Part shown: positions 32,211 through 41,160 of the stretch, piece after piece
Layout: each line of letters starts with the position of its first letter
Position numbering within the stretch: position 1 is the first letter of the stretch
Assembly: GCA_900107575.1 (NCBI GenBank)
Contig: FNQX01000024.1
Location: 1-61,777 of the forward strand
Source: Lachnospiraceae bacterium NK3A20
GTDB lineage: Bacteria; Bacillota; Clostridia; Lachnospirales; Lachnospiraceae
Reading direction: 5' to 3'
Length of the DNA: 61,777 bases
The notes under the pieces: model-generated
Seen by the model: only the letters and a program-made list of their open reading frames with translations
Told to the model about the DNA's origin: nothing
Databases searched by the model: none
Program-made: the position numbers and the translations under genes

Positions 32211-33418
32211 AGCGAAAAATGGGAAAGAGGCTGCAGCTGTTCGTGGGAATCGTGCTGCTCACGATCTTGCTTCTCTTTACGGACCTTCTGATCTGCGGGA
32301 TCGTGGTGTTCAAAAGTAATTCGGTAGATTATCAGGGTCCGCAGGAAATCGTGACGCATTTGTCCGTGAAAAACGGAAGCTACCAGCTGGATGAGAAGGA
32401 GACGGAAAGCCTTTTACAACGGCGGCAGTTCGCCATGCTCCTTAGTGAGGACGGGAACATTTTGTGGAGCGAAGCGCTCCCCGAAGAGCTCCGAAAAAAC
32501 TATACCTTACAAGATGTCGCAAAGTTTACCCGGTATTATCTGGAGGATTACCCGGTCCGCACCTATGTGGTCGAGCAGGGGCTGCTCGTGATCGGCGGAC
32601 CAAAAGATCAGGTATGGAAATACACGTTAGAGTTTGATCTGACCCTGATGAAAAATCTTTCGAAGATCCTTCCCCTGCTGTTCCTCTCCAATATCCTTGT
32701 GCTGGTGGCTGTTCCGACCTGGATACAGAAACGGCGCGCGAAGCAAAAAGAAGAGGAGCGCACAGAGTGGATCGCGGGAGTGTCTCACGATATTCGCACA
32801 CCGCTTGCGATTGTTCTGGGCAACGCGGAAATCATAGCCGGTTCCACAAAGGAGACGGAGCTCAGGCAAAGGGCGAAAGCCATTGAAACCCAGGGAATCC
32901 GTCTCCGCCGACTCGTGGAGAACCTGAATCTTTCCAGTAAGCTGGAGTTTGGTTCGGGGAAATTCGAAAAAAAGAAAGTGAGGATCAGCCGGTTCCTCAG
33001 AAAGACCCTCACGGAAATCATGAATCAGACGGAGGATGAGAGGTATCAGTTCTCGCTTGAAATGGATGGCAGCCTTCAGGATCTGGAGCTTTGGTTCAAC
33101 GAAGATCTGGTGGAGAGAGCCGTCATGAATCTGCTTCACAATTCAATCCAGCATAATAAGGATGGGTGCAGGATTGACATGAGGCTGTATCAGGATCAGA
33201 AAAAACACGCCATCCTTGAAATTGGAGATAATGGAAAGGGGGTATCGAAAGAATTTCTGGGCAGGCTGAACCGCAGGAGCTATGAGTGGGAGTCCGGCAC
33301 CGGCCAGCACGGGCTGGGACTTAAGATCGTCAAACAGGTGGCGGACTGGCACCGATGGAATATCTCATTTACAGAGAACGAAGGAGGCGGTCTGGTCTGT
33401 ACGATGCGGATGAGATGA
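32207..33418 (+). CDS. Sensor histidine kinase
   Basis: A 403-residue membrane kinase with two transmembrane helices (about 9-36 and 151-171), enclosing an extracellular domain of about 115 residues. The H-box is GVSHDIRTPLAIVLG with His194. The ATPase domain has NLLHNSIQHN, EIGDNGKGV and GLGLKIVKQVADWH. It is coupled to the response regulator by a four-base overlap. The extracellular sensor, rather than the short intramembrane type, suggests direct ligand sensing. Confidence 0.91.
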   Translation: MKRKMGKRLQLFVGIVLLTILLLFTDLLICGIVVFKSNSVDYQGPQEIVTHLSVKNGSYQLDEKETESLLQRRQFAMLLSEDGNILWSEALPEELRKNYTLQDVAKFTRYYLEDYPVRTYVVEQGLLVIGGPKDQVWKYTLEFDLTLMKNLSKILPLLFLSNILVLVAVPTWIQKRRAKQKEEERTEWIAGVSHDIRTPLAIVLGNAEIIAGSTKETELRQRAKAIETQGIRLRRLVENLNLSSKLEFGSGKFEKKKVRISRFLRKTLTEIMNQTEDERYQFSLEMDGSLQDLELWFNEDLVERAVMNLLHNSIQHNKDGCRIDMRLYQDQKKHAILEIGDNGKGVSKEFLGRLNRRSYEWESGTGQHGLGLKIVKQVADWHRWNISFTENEGGGLVCTMRMR

Positions 33419-33500
33419 GGGGACTTTCCGCAAGGCGTTGTGATCCAAACGTTTACGAGGGGAAAGGCCTTGAACGTAACACGCCTGTGAAAAGGATAAC

Positions 33501-34226
33501 TTACGCTTCTATTGCAGCAGCTTTGCTGCCATGCAGTACCCGGCGCATGAGTCTGCCGATGAGGTTGATGACGGGGCCGAGGGCGACGCACATGATGAGC
33601 GTACCGATGGGAGGCTTACCGCCGGCGAGGAGTCCGATGACAACGACGAGATAGTCCCAGAACATGCGCACCGCGATAAACGGAAACTTCGGGAGCCACG
33701 AGGAGAAGATCATCGGTGTGGCGTCATAAGGCGAGACACCCATCTCCGCGTTCATGTAGAACGCTGCCGAAACAACGAAGCCAAGGAGCGTTACGGCGAA
33801 CAGGAGGGCCTTTGCGGGATAGAGAGTGAACCATGACTGCGGCAGTACACGTCCCCAGAGATAGAGGAAGAAATCCGCGACATACCCGATGAGGGTCATA
33901 TTGAGGAGCGTGCCGAGGCCGATATAGCGAAGTCTTGACGCGCAGACGACGAACAGCATGAGCAGCGCCTGCAGGATGAGCTGCCACGTGCCGAACGAGA
34001 GTTGAAATACCCGGGCGAGATTGACATTCATGAAGGTGCAGGGATCGGTGCCCAGATTCAGCAGGATGAGAAAAGAGAGGAAGAAGCCCTGACTGAAAAC
34101 AGCACAGGCGACGATCACTGCGCGTTTTGCGAAATCCGGGCCGGGCTTCAATACATCGATGACAAGCTTCTTGAGTGGATTCATGATAGATGTCTCTTTC
34201 TCCTGATAGGCCAGCACAGTCGGCAT
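33501..34226 (-). CDS. YczE/YitT-like integral membrane protein
   Basis: A 241-residue (or 227 from the internal ATG at 34184) multi-pass membrane protein of the YczE/YyaS type. It has about five to six helices and a motif NLGTDPCTFMNVNLA plus GVSPYDATPM, two related GxxPxxx segments in the two halves. Function in these families is unknown. Neither start has a strong RBS. It is the last gene of a leftward pair after the metal sensor, with about 60 bp between them. Confidence 0.7.
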   Translation of the reverse strand: MPTVLAYQEKETSIMNPLKKLVIDVLKPGPDFAKRAVIVACAVFSQGFFLSFLILLNLGTDPCTFMNVNLARVFQLSFGTWQLILQALLMLFVVCASRLRYIGLGTLLNMTLIGYVADFFLYLWGRVLPQSWFTLYPAKALLFAVTLLGFVVSAAFYMNAEMGVSPYDATPMIFSSWLPKFPFIAVRMFWDYLVVVIGLLAGGKPPIGTLIMCVALGPVINLIGRLMRRVLHGSKAAAIEA

Positions 34227-34285
34227 TACAGGCGGTCTTTCTCTGGCTGCAGCCGATAGTGCGAAATGTTCTGTCTACGGCACAA

Positions 34286-34735
34286 TTAGCGCATGAACAG
34301 GTCGATGGCCCTGTTCATTTTGTCGAGAGATTCGTGGTCGCCTTCTGCAACGGCTTCGACGATGCAGTGCGCCATGTGCTCTTTCAGCAGGAGCTTGCCC
34401 GCATTATTGATCTCGGAGCGTACCGCAGCGAGCTGCACGAGAACATCGGAGCAGTCCTTGCCGTCTTCGACCATCTTGCGGACGGAATCCAGGTGACCGG
34501 TCGCCCGGGCAAGGCGGTTCACAATCGCCTTGATCTCTTCCGGATCGTGCGTGTGGGTGTGGCTGAGATGGTGGTTCGCAGCGCGGCTATCCACATCCTG
34601 ACTGCGCGCCGTCACAGGCTCATTCTGCAAGGCTCTACCTGTATTCTGGGCGCAATTATTGCCGGCTGCCTTGCCCGAAGTCGGTGTCGCTGCGGGATTT
34701 CCCATACCGGCGATATGATGTAAGCGTTTTGTCAT
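34286..34735 (-). CDS. CsoR/RcnR-family metal-sensing repressor
   Basis: A 149-residue DUF156-family repressor. The four-helix core (from about residue 66) carries Cys95, His120 and Cys124 (KDCSDVL and LKEHMAHC), the spacing of CsoR and of the nickel sensor InrS. A His-rich segment NHHLSHTHTHD precedes the core, and the first 50 residues are low complexity. The ATG at 34735 has GAGG upstream. It is divergent from the ECF nickel/cobalt importer genes, with a G/C-tract palindrome between them, so it most likely represses cbiM under nickel or cobalt excess. Confidence 0.85.
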   Translation of the reverse strand: MTKRLHHIAGMGNPAATPTSGKAAGNNCAQNTGRALQNEPVTARSQDVDSRAANHHLSHTHTHDPEEIKAIVNRLARATGHLDSVRKMVEDGKDCSDVLVQLAAVRSEINNAGKLLLKEHMAHCIVEAVAEGDHESLDKMNRAIDLFMR

Positions 34736-34859
34736 GATAAGCCTCTGAATTGTCTCTTCTTCCAATCAATAATCCTCAGTATAGCGCATCTCTGCTGCAC
34801 ATCATAGGAGCCGAAGAGGGAAAAATCCCTCTCATTTGCGTCCCTTACCGCAAAAATAA

Positions 34860-34871
34860 CCCCCGTGGGGG
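34860..34871. promoter_or_regulatory. Operator candidate for the CsoR/RcnR-family repressor
   Basis: AACCCCCGTGGGGGCT contains CCCCC (34860-34864) and GGGGG (34867-34871) in inverted orientation. CsoR/RcnR-family proteins recognise sites with a G/C tract flanked by AT-rich inverted repeats. A TATAAT box follows at 34896-34901. A second hairpin, AGGGA/TCCCT, lies upstream near 34816. Confidence 0.55.
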
Positions 34872-34977
34872 CTTCCTCATCCTTGACGCGCCCGATATAA
34901 TAACTATTGCTTCGGGCAGAAACCGTTCTGCCGTTGCGAGAGGGACACCTGGACGCACGAGACGAGGAGCGGAAGCT

Positions 34978-35967
34978 ATGCATATTCCTGACAATTATTT
35001 AAGCCCTGCCATCTGCGCCGTCATGACTGCGGTCATGGTGCCGGTCTGGGCTGTTTCCATTCACAAGATCAGGCAGGAGCTGCCGAAGGAGAAGCTTCCG
35101 ATGCTGGGCGTTGGCGCGGCTTTCTCTTTCCTCGGGATGATGTTCAATATCCCGATCCCGGGCGGCACGACCGGACACGCGGTCGGCGGCACGCTGATCT
35201 CTCTGTTATTAGGACCATACGCCGCGTGCATCTCGGTGAGCGTCGCGCTGCTATTGCAGGCGCTTATCTTCGGAGACGGCGGAATTCTTGCGTTTGGCGC
35301 GAACTGTTTCAACATGGCGTTTGTCCTGCCCTTTGTCGGCTACGCGGTTTATCAGTTCATCGCAAAGAGAGTGAAGTCTTCCAGAGGGAAGCTCGTGGCT
35401 GCGGGCATCGGCTCGTATGTCGGCATCAATGCCTCGGCACTGGCGGCTGCCATTGAATTCGGCATCCAGCCGGCACTGTTCCGAGACAGCGCAGGCAATG
35501 CACTGTATTGTCCGTACGGCCTGAATGTGTCAATTCCGGCAATGATGATCGGGCACCTGACTGTTTTCGGTCTGGCGGAAGTAGTATACACGGTAGCGGT
35601 CTACGCGTTCGTATCCAGAGTATCGCCCGTTATGCTGCATGATAGAGAGGGCAGCAGGACGGCACCCGCGTTGAAGGGGCTGATCGCTGCGCTCATCGTG
35701 CTGACCCCTCTGGGACTTCTCGCGGAAGGCACTGCCTGGGGCGAGTGGGGCACCGAGGAAATTGCCGCGACAGGCATCGGCTACACACCTGCCGGTATGC
35801 AGAACGGATTCTCGTGGGGCGCGCTCCTGCCGGATTACTCTGTGAGCGGGATGCCGGAAGCCATCGGCTACGTGATCTCCGCGGCGATCGGCGTGGCACT
35901 GCTCATCATTATCTTCAAGCTCTTATCGCTCCTTGGCGGCGGCAAAGCGGAGGGCGAGGCGGCATGA
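34978..35967 (+). CDS. cbiM: ECF transporter substrate-binding membrane protein for Ni/Co
   Basis: The S component of a nickel/cobalt energy-coupling-factor importer. The protein begins MHIPDNYLSP, the N-terminal metal-binding hook, followed by about seven helices including PGGTTGHAVGG. Its length (329) exceeds plain CbiM (about 220). The C-terminal 100 residues (PLGLLAEGTAWGEWG, WGALLPDYSVSG and a final helix) look like the PDGLE/CbiN-type extension found fused in NikMN-like proteins. The ATG at 34978 has GAGGAG upstream. cbiQ and cbiO follow. Confidence 0.92.
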   Translation: MHIPDNYLSPAICAVMTAVMVPVWAVSIHKIRQELPKEKLPMLGVGAAFSFLGMMFNIPIPGGTTGHAVGGTLISLLLGPYAACISVSVALLLQALIFGDGGILAFGANCFNMAFVLPFVGYAVYQFIAKRVKSSRGKLVAAGIGSYVGINASALAAAIEFGIQPALFRDSAGNALYCPYGLNVSIPAMMIGHLTVFGLAEVVYTVAVYAFVSRVSPVMLHDREGSRTAPALKGLIAALIVLTPLGLLAEGTAWGEWGTEEIAATGIGYTPAGMQNGFSWGALLPDYSVSGMPEAIGYVISAAIGVALLIIIFKLLSLLGGGKAEGEAA

Positions 35968-35996
35968 GCCGGTCTCTCTGAAAGGATACGCAATAC

Positions 35997-36767
35997 GTGA
36001 GAATGAACCTGTCGGTGATGCGCCTCATCGGGCGCGTGATCGATTCTGACACCCAATTTCATCGTGGATATCAAACCCCACGGCCGGCGCCGATCCTGCG
36101 TCTGGCCGTGGCTTTTGTCTGCATTCTGCTCTGTGCGCTCTCCCGCAACGCCTGGTTCACCCTGGCGGTGCTCTCTGTCGAACTCCTGCGGACTGCGATG
36201 AAGCCGCCGCGCGTCATGGCGCACATTCTGCGCCCGGTTGCCGTGGCGGTGATCTTCGCCGCAGCGTTCACGGCGCCTGCTATTTTCCTGGGAAGCCCCG
36301 GATCATTCGGCACGATCACGATGAAGGTGTGCGAATCCGTTCTCGTGCTCTCCCTCATGAATGAGGAGGTTTCGTGGAAGGAGACGACGGGGGCACTGTC
36401 ATCGCTGCGCCTGCCGGGCATCGTGATCTTCACGCTCGATACAACGGTGCGGTTCCTCGTGATCCTCGGCCGCTTCTCTAACGAGATGGTCGAGGCGGTG
36501 TCACTACGCGGTGTCGGCAAGCGCAGTTGGCGGACGGCGGGCACCGGCGGGATTCTGGGCACCACGTTCCTCAAATCGCAGCAGATGGCGACTGCAACTT
36601 CGGAAGCCATGGTCTGCCGCGGATTCAACGGCAGTTACGCGCCAGGGCGAAGGAGGCTCCGGGCAAACAGCAGGCGGCAGCACCTTATTGACGGTCTTTA
36701 TGCGCTGCTCATCCCGCTGCTCATTGCGGGATTCATCTACACGCAGCGGCTGATGACGGCGGGGTAA
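35997..36767 (+). CDS. cbiQ: ECF transporter transmembrane (T) component
   Basis: A roughly 256-residue T component that couples CbiM to the ATPase. It has several membrane helices and the coupling motif EAVSLRGVG, followed by SEAMVCRGFNG; these two A-R-G-like motifs contact the ATPases. The start is GTG at 35997 or ATG at 36003, both behind AAAGGA. It lies 29 bp after cbiM and 106 bp before cbiO. Confidence 0.87.
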   Translation: MRMNLSVMRLIGRVIDSDTQFHRGYQTPRPAPILRLAVAFVCILLCALSRNAWFTLAVLSVELLRTAMKPPRVMAHILRPVAVAVIFAAAFTAPAIFLGSPGSFGTITMKVCESVLVLSLMNEEVSWKETTGALSSLRLPGIVIFTLDTTVRFLVILGRFSNEMVEAVSLRGVGKRSWRTAGTGGILGTTFLKSQQMATATSEAMVCRGFNGSYAPGRRRLRANSRRQHLIDGLYALLIPLLIAGFIYTQRLMTAG

Positions 36768-36873
36768 TTGTACAACGACCAGAAAGATGCTCCTATGTGC
36801 GAATGTAGGCGTTGCGGACTGCTCTGAGCAGATCTATTCGCGCAATTACAGATTAAGGTAGAGCTAACACATC

Positions 36874-37554
36874 ATGTCACAACACACGATACAACTCGAT
36901 CACGTGTCCTTCGCCTACGCGGGCGAGGCGGTACCTTCGCTGAATGACGTCACGACTGCCTTCGACAAGGGGGAGTGCGTCTGCATTGAGGGGCCGAACG
37001 GCTGCGGCAAATCCACGCTGTTCCGCATCCTCCTGGGACTCAGCTATCCTACGCGGGGAACCTATACGCTGGAAGGCGAAACGGTGGATGCCAAGTCCAT
37101 GAAGGAGGAAGCCTTCGCGGCAAAGCTTCATCGGAAGATCGGCTTCCTCTTCCAGAACAGTGAGGTGCAGCTCTTCACCGGCAGCGTGGAGGAGGAGATT
37201 GCCTTCGGCCTGGAGCAGCTGGGCCTTCCGGAAAGCGAGGTGGACAGACGCACGGAAGAGTACCTTCGGATGTTCGATCTTGCCGCGATCCGCCATAAGG
37301 CGCCGTTCAACATCAGCGGCGGGGAGAAGAAACGTACCGCCCTGGCTGCTGTTTTCGCTATGGAACCGGAAATTCTCGTGATGGATGAACCGCTCTCGGG
37401 ACTCGACGAGGACGGGCAGGCATGGCTTACGGATTTCATCAAGGGCCTTCACTCGAAGGAACGCCTGATCCTCATCGCGACGCACAACCGCGAACTCTCT
37501 GCGGCGGTCGCCGACCGTGTGGTGCGCATGGACAAAAATCACAGGGTCATCTGA
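36874..37554 (+). CDS. cbiO: ECF transporter ATPase
   Basis: A 226-residue ABC ATPase with Walker A GPNGCGKST, the ECF-type Q-loop FQNSEVQLF, signature NISGGEKKRTALA, Walker B LVMDEPLSGLD and switch histidine in IATHNREL. It hydrolyses ATP for CbiMQ-dependent nickel/cobalt uptake and likely acts as a homodimer because only one ATPase gene is present. The preceding 106-bp gap carries a palindrome, CTGCTCTGAGCAG (near 36829). Confidence 0.93.
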   Translation: MSQHTIQLDHVSFAYAGEAVPSLNDVTTAFDKGECVCIEGPNGCGKSTLFRILLGLSYPTRGTYTLEGETVDAKSMKEEAFAAKLHRKIGFLFQNSEVQLFTGSVEEEIAFGLEQLGLPESEVDRRTEEYLRMFDLAAIRHKAPFNISGGEKKRTALAAVFAMEPEILVMDEPLSGLDEDGQAWLTDFIKGLHSKERLILIATHNRELSAAVADRVVRMDKNHRVI

Positions 37555-37581
37555 AATCCCCTGCAAAACTTGCTATACTGT

Positions 37582-37616
37582 CTGTGTTGCCCGTGTTGCG
37601 GCAGCACAGATTTTTG
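37582..37616 (+). terminator. Hairpin terminator after cbiO
   Basis: CTGTG-TTGCC (37582-37591) pairs with GGCAGCACAG (37600-37609), followed by ATTTTTG. It ends the cbiMQO operon. A TATACT box just before it (37574) means it could also attenuate the next gene. Confidence 0.6.
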
Positions 37617-37657
37617 CGCCGGACGGGAATGATAGAGGAGAAAGGCAGGCAGGGATT

Positions 37658-38020
37658 ATGGCACTGATCTGGTGGGATGATGGCAGCCAGGGAATACTGA
37701 AACGGGAGCTGTTCTCCCTGGGACATTATGAATATGGGGAGGCATTCTTCGGCAGCTACCGGGGGATGCGTTACCGCGTAGCAAGGGAACCGCTCGAGAA
37801 CGTGCACTTCACGCCGCCGGACAAGAGAGATCCCGCCGTGATCCGCGTGAGTATCTGGCCGGAGCCGTACGCCTATGCAAAGGCGCCGAAAGAGCAGATT
37901 GTCACAAAGGATTTCGACTATGATCAGACGAATCCGGACGACGATGTTCTGGACAAAGTAACGGCTTACCTTAACGAATATTGGAAGTCTCACGCGGCAG
38001 ACTGGCCGGAGAGGAACTAA
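37658..38020 (+). CDS. Hypothetical protein
   Basis: A 120-residue protein that I cannot assign. It is rich in Trp, Tyr and charged residues (MALIWWDDGSQ, EAFFGSYRGMRYRVARE, RVSIWPEPYAYAKAP) and has no signal peptide or membrane helix. The fold is probably a small alpha/beta domain. The start has a modest purine-rich RBS (GGCAGGGA). It stands alone between the cbiO terminator and the PNPOx-like gene. Confidence 0.7.
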   Translation: MALIWWDDGSQGILKRELFSLGHYEYGEAFFGSYRGMRYRVAREPLENVHFTPPDKRDPAVIRVSIWPEPYAYAKAPKEQIVTKDFDYDQTNPDDDVLDKVTAYLNEYWKSHAADWPERN

Positions 38021-38029
38021 AGGGGAATG

Positions 38030-38072
38030 TAAGCCAAGAGCAGTAATGCCTTGGGCTGTACGGAACGGATAT
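38030..38072 (+). repeat. Possible degenerate leader hairpin repeat, copy 7
   Basis: AAGCCAAGAGCAGTAATGCC and TTGGGCTGTACGGAACGGAT can pair through GCCAAG/CTTGGG and resemble the arms of the other copies. The usual left end is missing. It lies upstream of the PNPOx-like gene. The match is weak. Confidence 0.3.
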
Positions 38073-38111
38073 AAACGGATACAGAAAGATACAAGGGAAA
38101 GAGGCAGTGTT

Positions 38112-38627
38112 ATGGATTACGAAAAGGCAGCAGCGTACTGGACAACTAAGGACGCCGTATCGCAGCACATGGACAGAGCGGAGCTTCTTGAGGAAATAGA
38201 GAAGTTTATCAGCGCGCACACGACCTGCGCGCTGGCAACGGGAAGCGGGGATTTCGTCCGCTGCACGCCGCTGGAATACACTTGGAAGGACGGCGCGTTC
38301 TGGATGATGAGCGAGGGCGGCAGGAAATTCGCGGCGCTGGAACATAACAAGAATGTCTGCCTGGCTGTTTTCGATCCGTGGACAGGCGGGAGCGGGAATC
38401 TCGGCGGCCTGCAGGTGAGCGGCACGGCTGAGATCGTCGAGCCATGGAACGATGAGTACACGGCGTTCGTGGAGTTCAAAAAGCTCCCGGTCGATGTGCT
38501 CAAAAGGCTCCCATCACCGATGAATCTCATCAAGGTGACGCCGGTGGAGGCAGATTTTCTCGAATCGGCACTGCATGCAAAGGGCGTGGATTCCAGGCAG
38601 CATTACACATTTTTTATGCCTGTCTGA
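38112..38627 (+). CDS. Pyridoxamine 5'-phosphate oxidase-like flavin-binding protein
   Basis: A 171-residue protein of the PNPOx-like split-barrel superfamily. The typical opening FISAHTTCALATGSGDFVRCTPLEY and a following FWMMSEGGRKFAALEHNKNVCLAVF segment form the flavin-binding barrel; only short parts are quoted: CALATGSGDF, MMSEGGRKF. Substrate and reaction are unknown; relatives reduce quinones, F420 or heme. Its 3' end overlaps the convergent CPBP gene by 25 bp. Confidence 0.8.
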   Translation: MDYEKAAAYWTTKDAVSQHMDRAELLEEIEKFISAHTTCALATGSGDFVRCTPLEYTWKDGAFWMMSEGGRKFAALEHNKNVCLAVFDPWTGGSGNLGGLQVSGTAEIVEPWNDEYTAFVEFKKLPVDVLKRLPSPMNLIKVTPVEADFLESALHAKGVDSRQHYTFFMPV

Positions 38628-39751
38628 TCGGTTGTAGGGATCAGGACTGAGCGTGCCGGAGCGCCGGGCGTGCCATCGGGATTCTGCACCTCCATGGTCT
38701 GCGCCGTCGTCGCGGGTGGTGCGGGTGCGGGCGCGGGGATAGGAATCGGGCAATGATCCAGAATCGTGCCTTCCTGTTCCGGTACGGGAGTCTTCATTTT
38801 CGCATGGATGAGAATGCCCTCGAGCAGGATCAGGGCGAGCATGAGAATCGTGCAGCCGATGCTGGCTTCCAGGCCGAATTCGCCGCCGCTCCACAGCTCA
38901 TGCAGAAATTCCTCACTGACGAGGCCATTCAGATCAATTGGTCCGCGGCCTTCGCCGAAGGAGATCGTCGTGATGGAAGGCCCCAGATCCAGGCCGGATA
39001 CGCGTAGTCCCCAGAAGCTGCCCTGGACAAAATTCCAGACGGCGTGCCAGGCTGCGGCGGTCCAGATGCTCTCGGTGCGATAGAAGAGCTGTGCGAGGAA
39101 AATTCCGGTCAGGAAGATGTTGATATAAGCCATGACGGACATGCCGGGATTCTGGAAATGCAACAGGGAGAAGGCGATAGCTGATACGATCGCGGAGAAG
39201 CCGATGCCGTACCGCCTGCCGAGTGATGTGAGGAAATAGCCGCGCAGCATGACCTCTTCGGCAAGGCCCTGGATGATGAAACAGATGCCCGTGACCACGA
39301 AGAACGGCCACAGCCTTCCGCTGTCCGCATTGAGATGGAAGCTTCCGCCAAGGGCCGCGTAGGCGATGCCAACAACAACGGCGAAACAGAGAAAGCCCGC
39401 AAGCAGGCCGCCGAGGTATCTCGCGAACCAGTGCCGCGCGATAAAGCCCATGGAGCGGAGGCTTCGCTTCTCGAAGTGGGTGACATACAGGCAGATCAGA
39501 ATGATCGTCGACAGACGCACGGCATTGGAGAGATTGATCGAGTCCGCGGTTACCGTGATCGGGATGATGTAGCGGTTGACCAGCTGTGAGGCGATGCCGT
39601 AGATGCTGCCCGTGATGCAGTCTGATACACACCACATGACAATGGCGAACAGGAGACAGAGGAGAATGAAGTTGCGGCCTTTGCTCTCCTTGCGCGCGTA
39701 TTCAAACGGCCGGGATAATCTCTGACGGGTGTTGGAAACGGATTTTGCCAT
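38603..39751 (-). CDS. CPBP family intramembrane metalloprotease
   Basis: A 382-residue multi-pass protein of the CPBP (CAAX protease/bacteriocin-processing) family. Motifs are GLAEEVMLRGYFL (paired Glu and Arg), SLLHFQNPGM and HAVWNFVQGS, which hold the catalytic Glu, His and Asn. About eight membrane helices are seen. The C-terminal cytoplasmic tail is Pro/Ala-rich (PIPAPAPAPPATT). The start at 39751 has AAGGGGG upstream. Substrates are unknown; members mature prenylated proteins or confer bacteriocin immunity. Confidence 0.87.
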   Translation of the reverse strand: MAKSVSNTRQRLSRPFEYARKESKGRNFILLCLLFAIVMWCVSDCITGSIYGIASQLVNRYIIPITVTADSINLSNAVRLSTIILICLYVTHFEKRSLRSMGFIARHWFARYLGGLLAGFLCFAVVVGIAYAALGGSFHLNADSGRLWPFFVVTGICFIIQGLAEEVMLRGYFLTSLGRRYGIGFSAIVSAIAFSLLHFQNPGMSVMAYINIFLTGIFLAQLFYRTESIWTAAAWHAVWNFVQGSFWGLRVSGLDLGPSITTISFGEGRGPIDLNGLVSEEFLHELWSGGEFGLEASIGCTILMLALILLEGILIHAKMKTPVPEQEGTILDHCPIPIPAPAPAPPATTAQTMEVQNPDGTPGAPARSVLIPTTDQTGIKNV

Positions 39752-39926
39752 ACGAGCCCCCTTACAGGAATGATACTGGAAACTGATCGCATCTGCCCTG
39801 TCCGCCAGCATCGAAGCCCAAACGCCTTCGACAATCCGGGAATTCTGGCGGAACTGATTCAGATGTCAGTCAGATTATACCGCATTTTGAGATATTGCTG
39901 AATTGTTACACGCAGAAAGGTACCCT

Positions 39927-41132
39927 ATGAGAAAGAGAATTGTGGCAATACTGCTCACAGGATGGATGGCGACCACAGTCCTTACGGGCTGCGAGGAGGC
40001 TGCAGCGACCGACGCGCTGCGCGAGGAAGTGGGCGCGGATGAGGCTGGCTACACCGAATTCGCGGGAGAGGCCGGAAGTGATACGACGGAGTCTGCGGCT
40101 GATGCCGCGGAAGAGTTCTTCGCCGCGGCATCTGCAGCCGCTGCGGGGGATGCTGATATCGCCGCGGAAGAGGCAGCGACAGAGAGTACGGAGATCGCAG
40201 AGGACAATGCCCGGGATTCTACGACGGATCAGGGAGATGCCAATGCCGCCACCGCCGTCGGGAAAACAGCAGGCAAGCCTGCAATTTCCGGCAAGGCCTC
40301 CGCTTCCGCTGCCGATGTGACACCCGAAGAAGCCGCTGCGGCGCTTGCTGCCGCACTCTCACAGATGACGGGAGAAGAGGTTCACGCGGAAGATATCAGC
40401 GACGCGCAGGCGCTGGCAGAGGCGACGCTCGCCAACGAGGGTATAGATCTGAACCTGACGCCGGAAGAGCTGCAGAGGAGCCTGCCGGAGGATTTCAACG
40501 TTCCGGAAGATGAGGCAGGAGCTGTCGCGCTCGCGGAGCAGCTGGCAGAAGAGCTTAGGAGAGAAGGCGGCGGTAATTTCTCAGAGGAGATCCCGCAGGA
40601 GACCCTTGCGCAGTATGCGGCAGAGCTCCAGGCGCTGGCCAAGGCCTATCCCGCATCGCAGGATTTGAACGCGCTCACGAAGGTGACCGGCGCGCAGGAA
40701 CTCCTGCAGGTATATGAGAAGCTTCAGGCCGAGCATCCCGAGGCGGCGCAGGAGCTGTTCGCCGGGTTCGAGTCCTATCTGGGACAGCTGGATCCCGACG
40801 CGCTGCAGAGTCAGATCATCGAGGAATACGTCAGGAGCTACATTGAGCAGAAATACGGCGACCGGTTTGGGAAGCTCCAGGGTTTCGTGAAGGAAGCGAT
40901 GGAGCTGTACCGCTCCTGGGATGACGAACAGCAGAGGGAAGCTCGTATTTTCATCACCAAAGTGATGAAACAGCATCAGGACAAGGACACGACGGCGAAT
41001 AACGCGGCGCTGGTGAAACTACTCGTGCAGTTCGGCGGCCTCACACAGAAAGAGGCGGAAGAGATGGTCGAGTACGGTGACGTGCTGTCCAGAATCTACC
41101 TGGAGAACCAGACAGACGTGATGTTCCAATGA
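39927..41132 (+). CDS. Acidic lipoprotein of unknown function
   Basis: A 401-residue exported lipoprotein. The signal peptide MRKRIVAILLTGWMATTV ends in the lipobox LTGC (Cys at about 22). The next 110 residues are low-complexity Ala/Glu/Asp/Thr, probably a wall-spanning linker. The remainder is helical and acidic, with segments such as TPEEAAAALAAALSQMTG and EELQRSLPEDFNVPED. I recognise no family. It starts behind AGAAAGG and is followed 28 bp later by the ATP-grasp gene. Confidence 0.8.
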   Translation: MRKRIVAILLTGWMATTVLTGCEEAAATDALREEVGADEAGYTEFAGEAGSDTTESAADAAEEFFAAASAAAAGDADIAAEEAATESTEIAEDNARDSTTDQGDANAATAVGKTAGKPAISGKASASAADVTPEEAAAALAAALSQMTGEEVHAEDISDAQALAEATLANEGIDLNLTPEELQRSLPEDFNVPEDEAGAVALAEQLAEELRREGGGNFSEEIPQETLAQYAAELQALAKAYPASQDLNALTKVTGAQELLQVYEKLQAEHPEAAQELFAGFESYLGQLDPDALQSQIIEEYVRSYIEQKYGDRFGKLQGFVKEAMELYRSWDDEQQREARIFITKVMKQHQDKDTTANNAALVKLLVQFGGLTQKEAEEMVEYGDVLSRIYLENQTDVMFQ

Positions 41133-41160
41133 GCGGTTGCGGGCCGTACGAGGGGGCAGT

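Noticed and set aside
29130-33418. Lantibiotic biosynthetic cluster
   Set aside because: No LanB, LanC, LanM, LanT or precursor peptide gene is present on either side. Only exporter and two-component genes occur.
34736-34977. Cobalamin or NiCo riboswitch before cbiM
   Set aside because: I looked for the conserved cobalamin core and for the NiCo four-way-junction motifs and could not find them. The G/C-tract palindrome fits a protein operator better.
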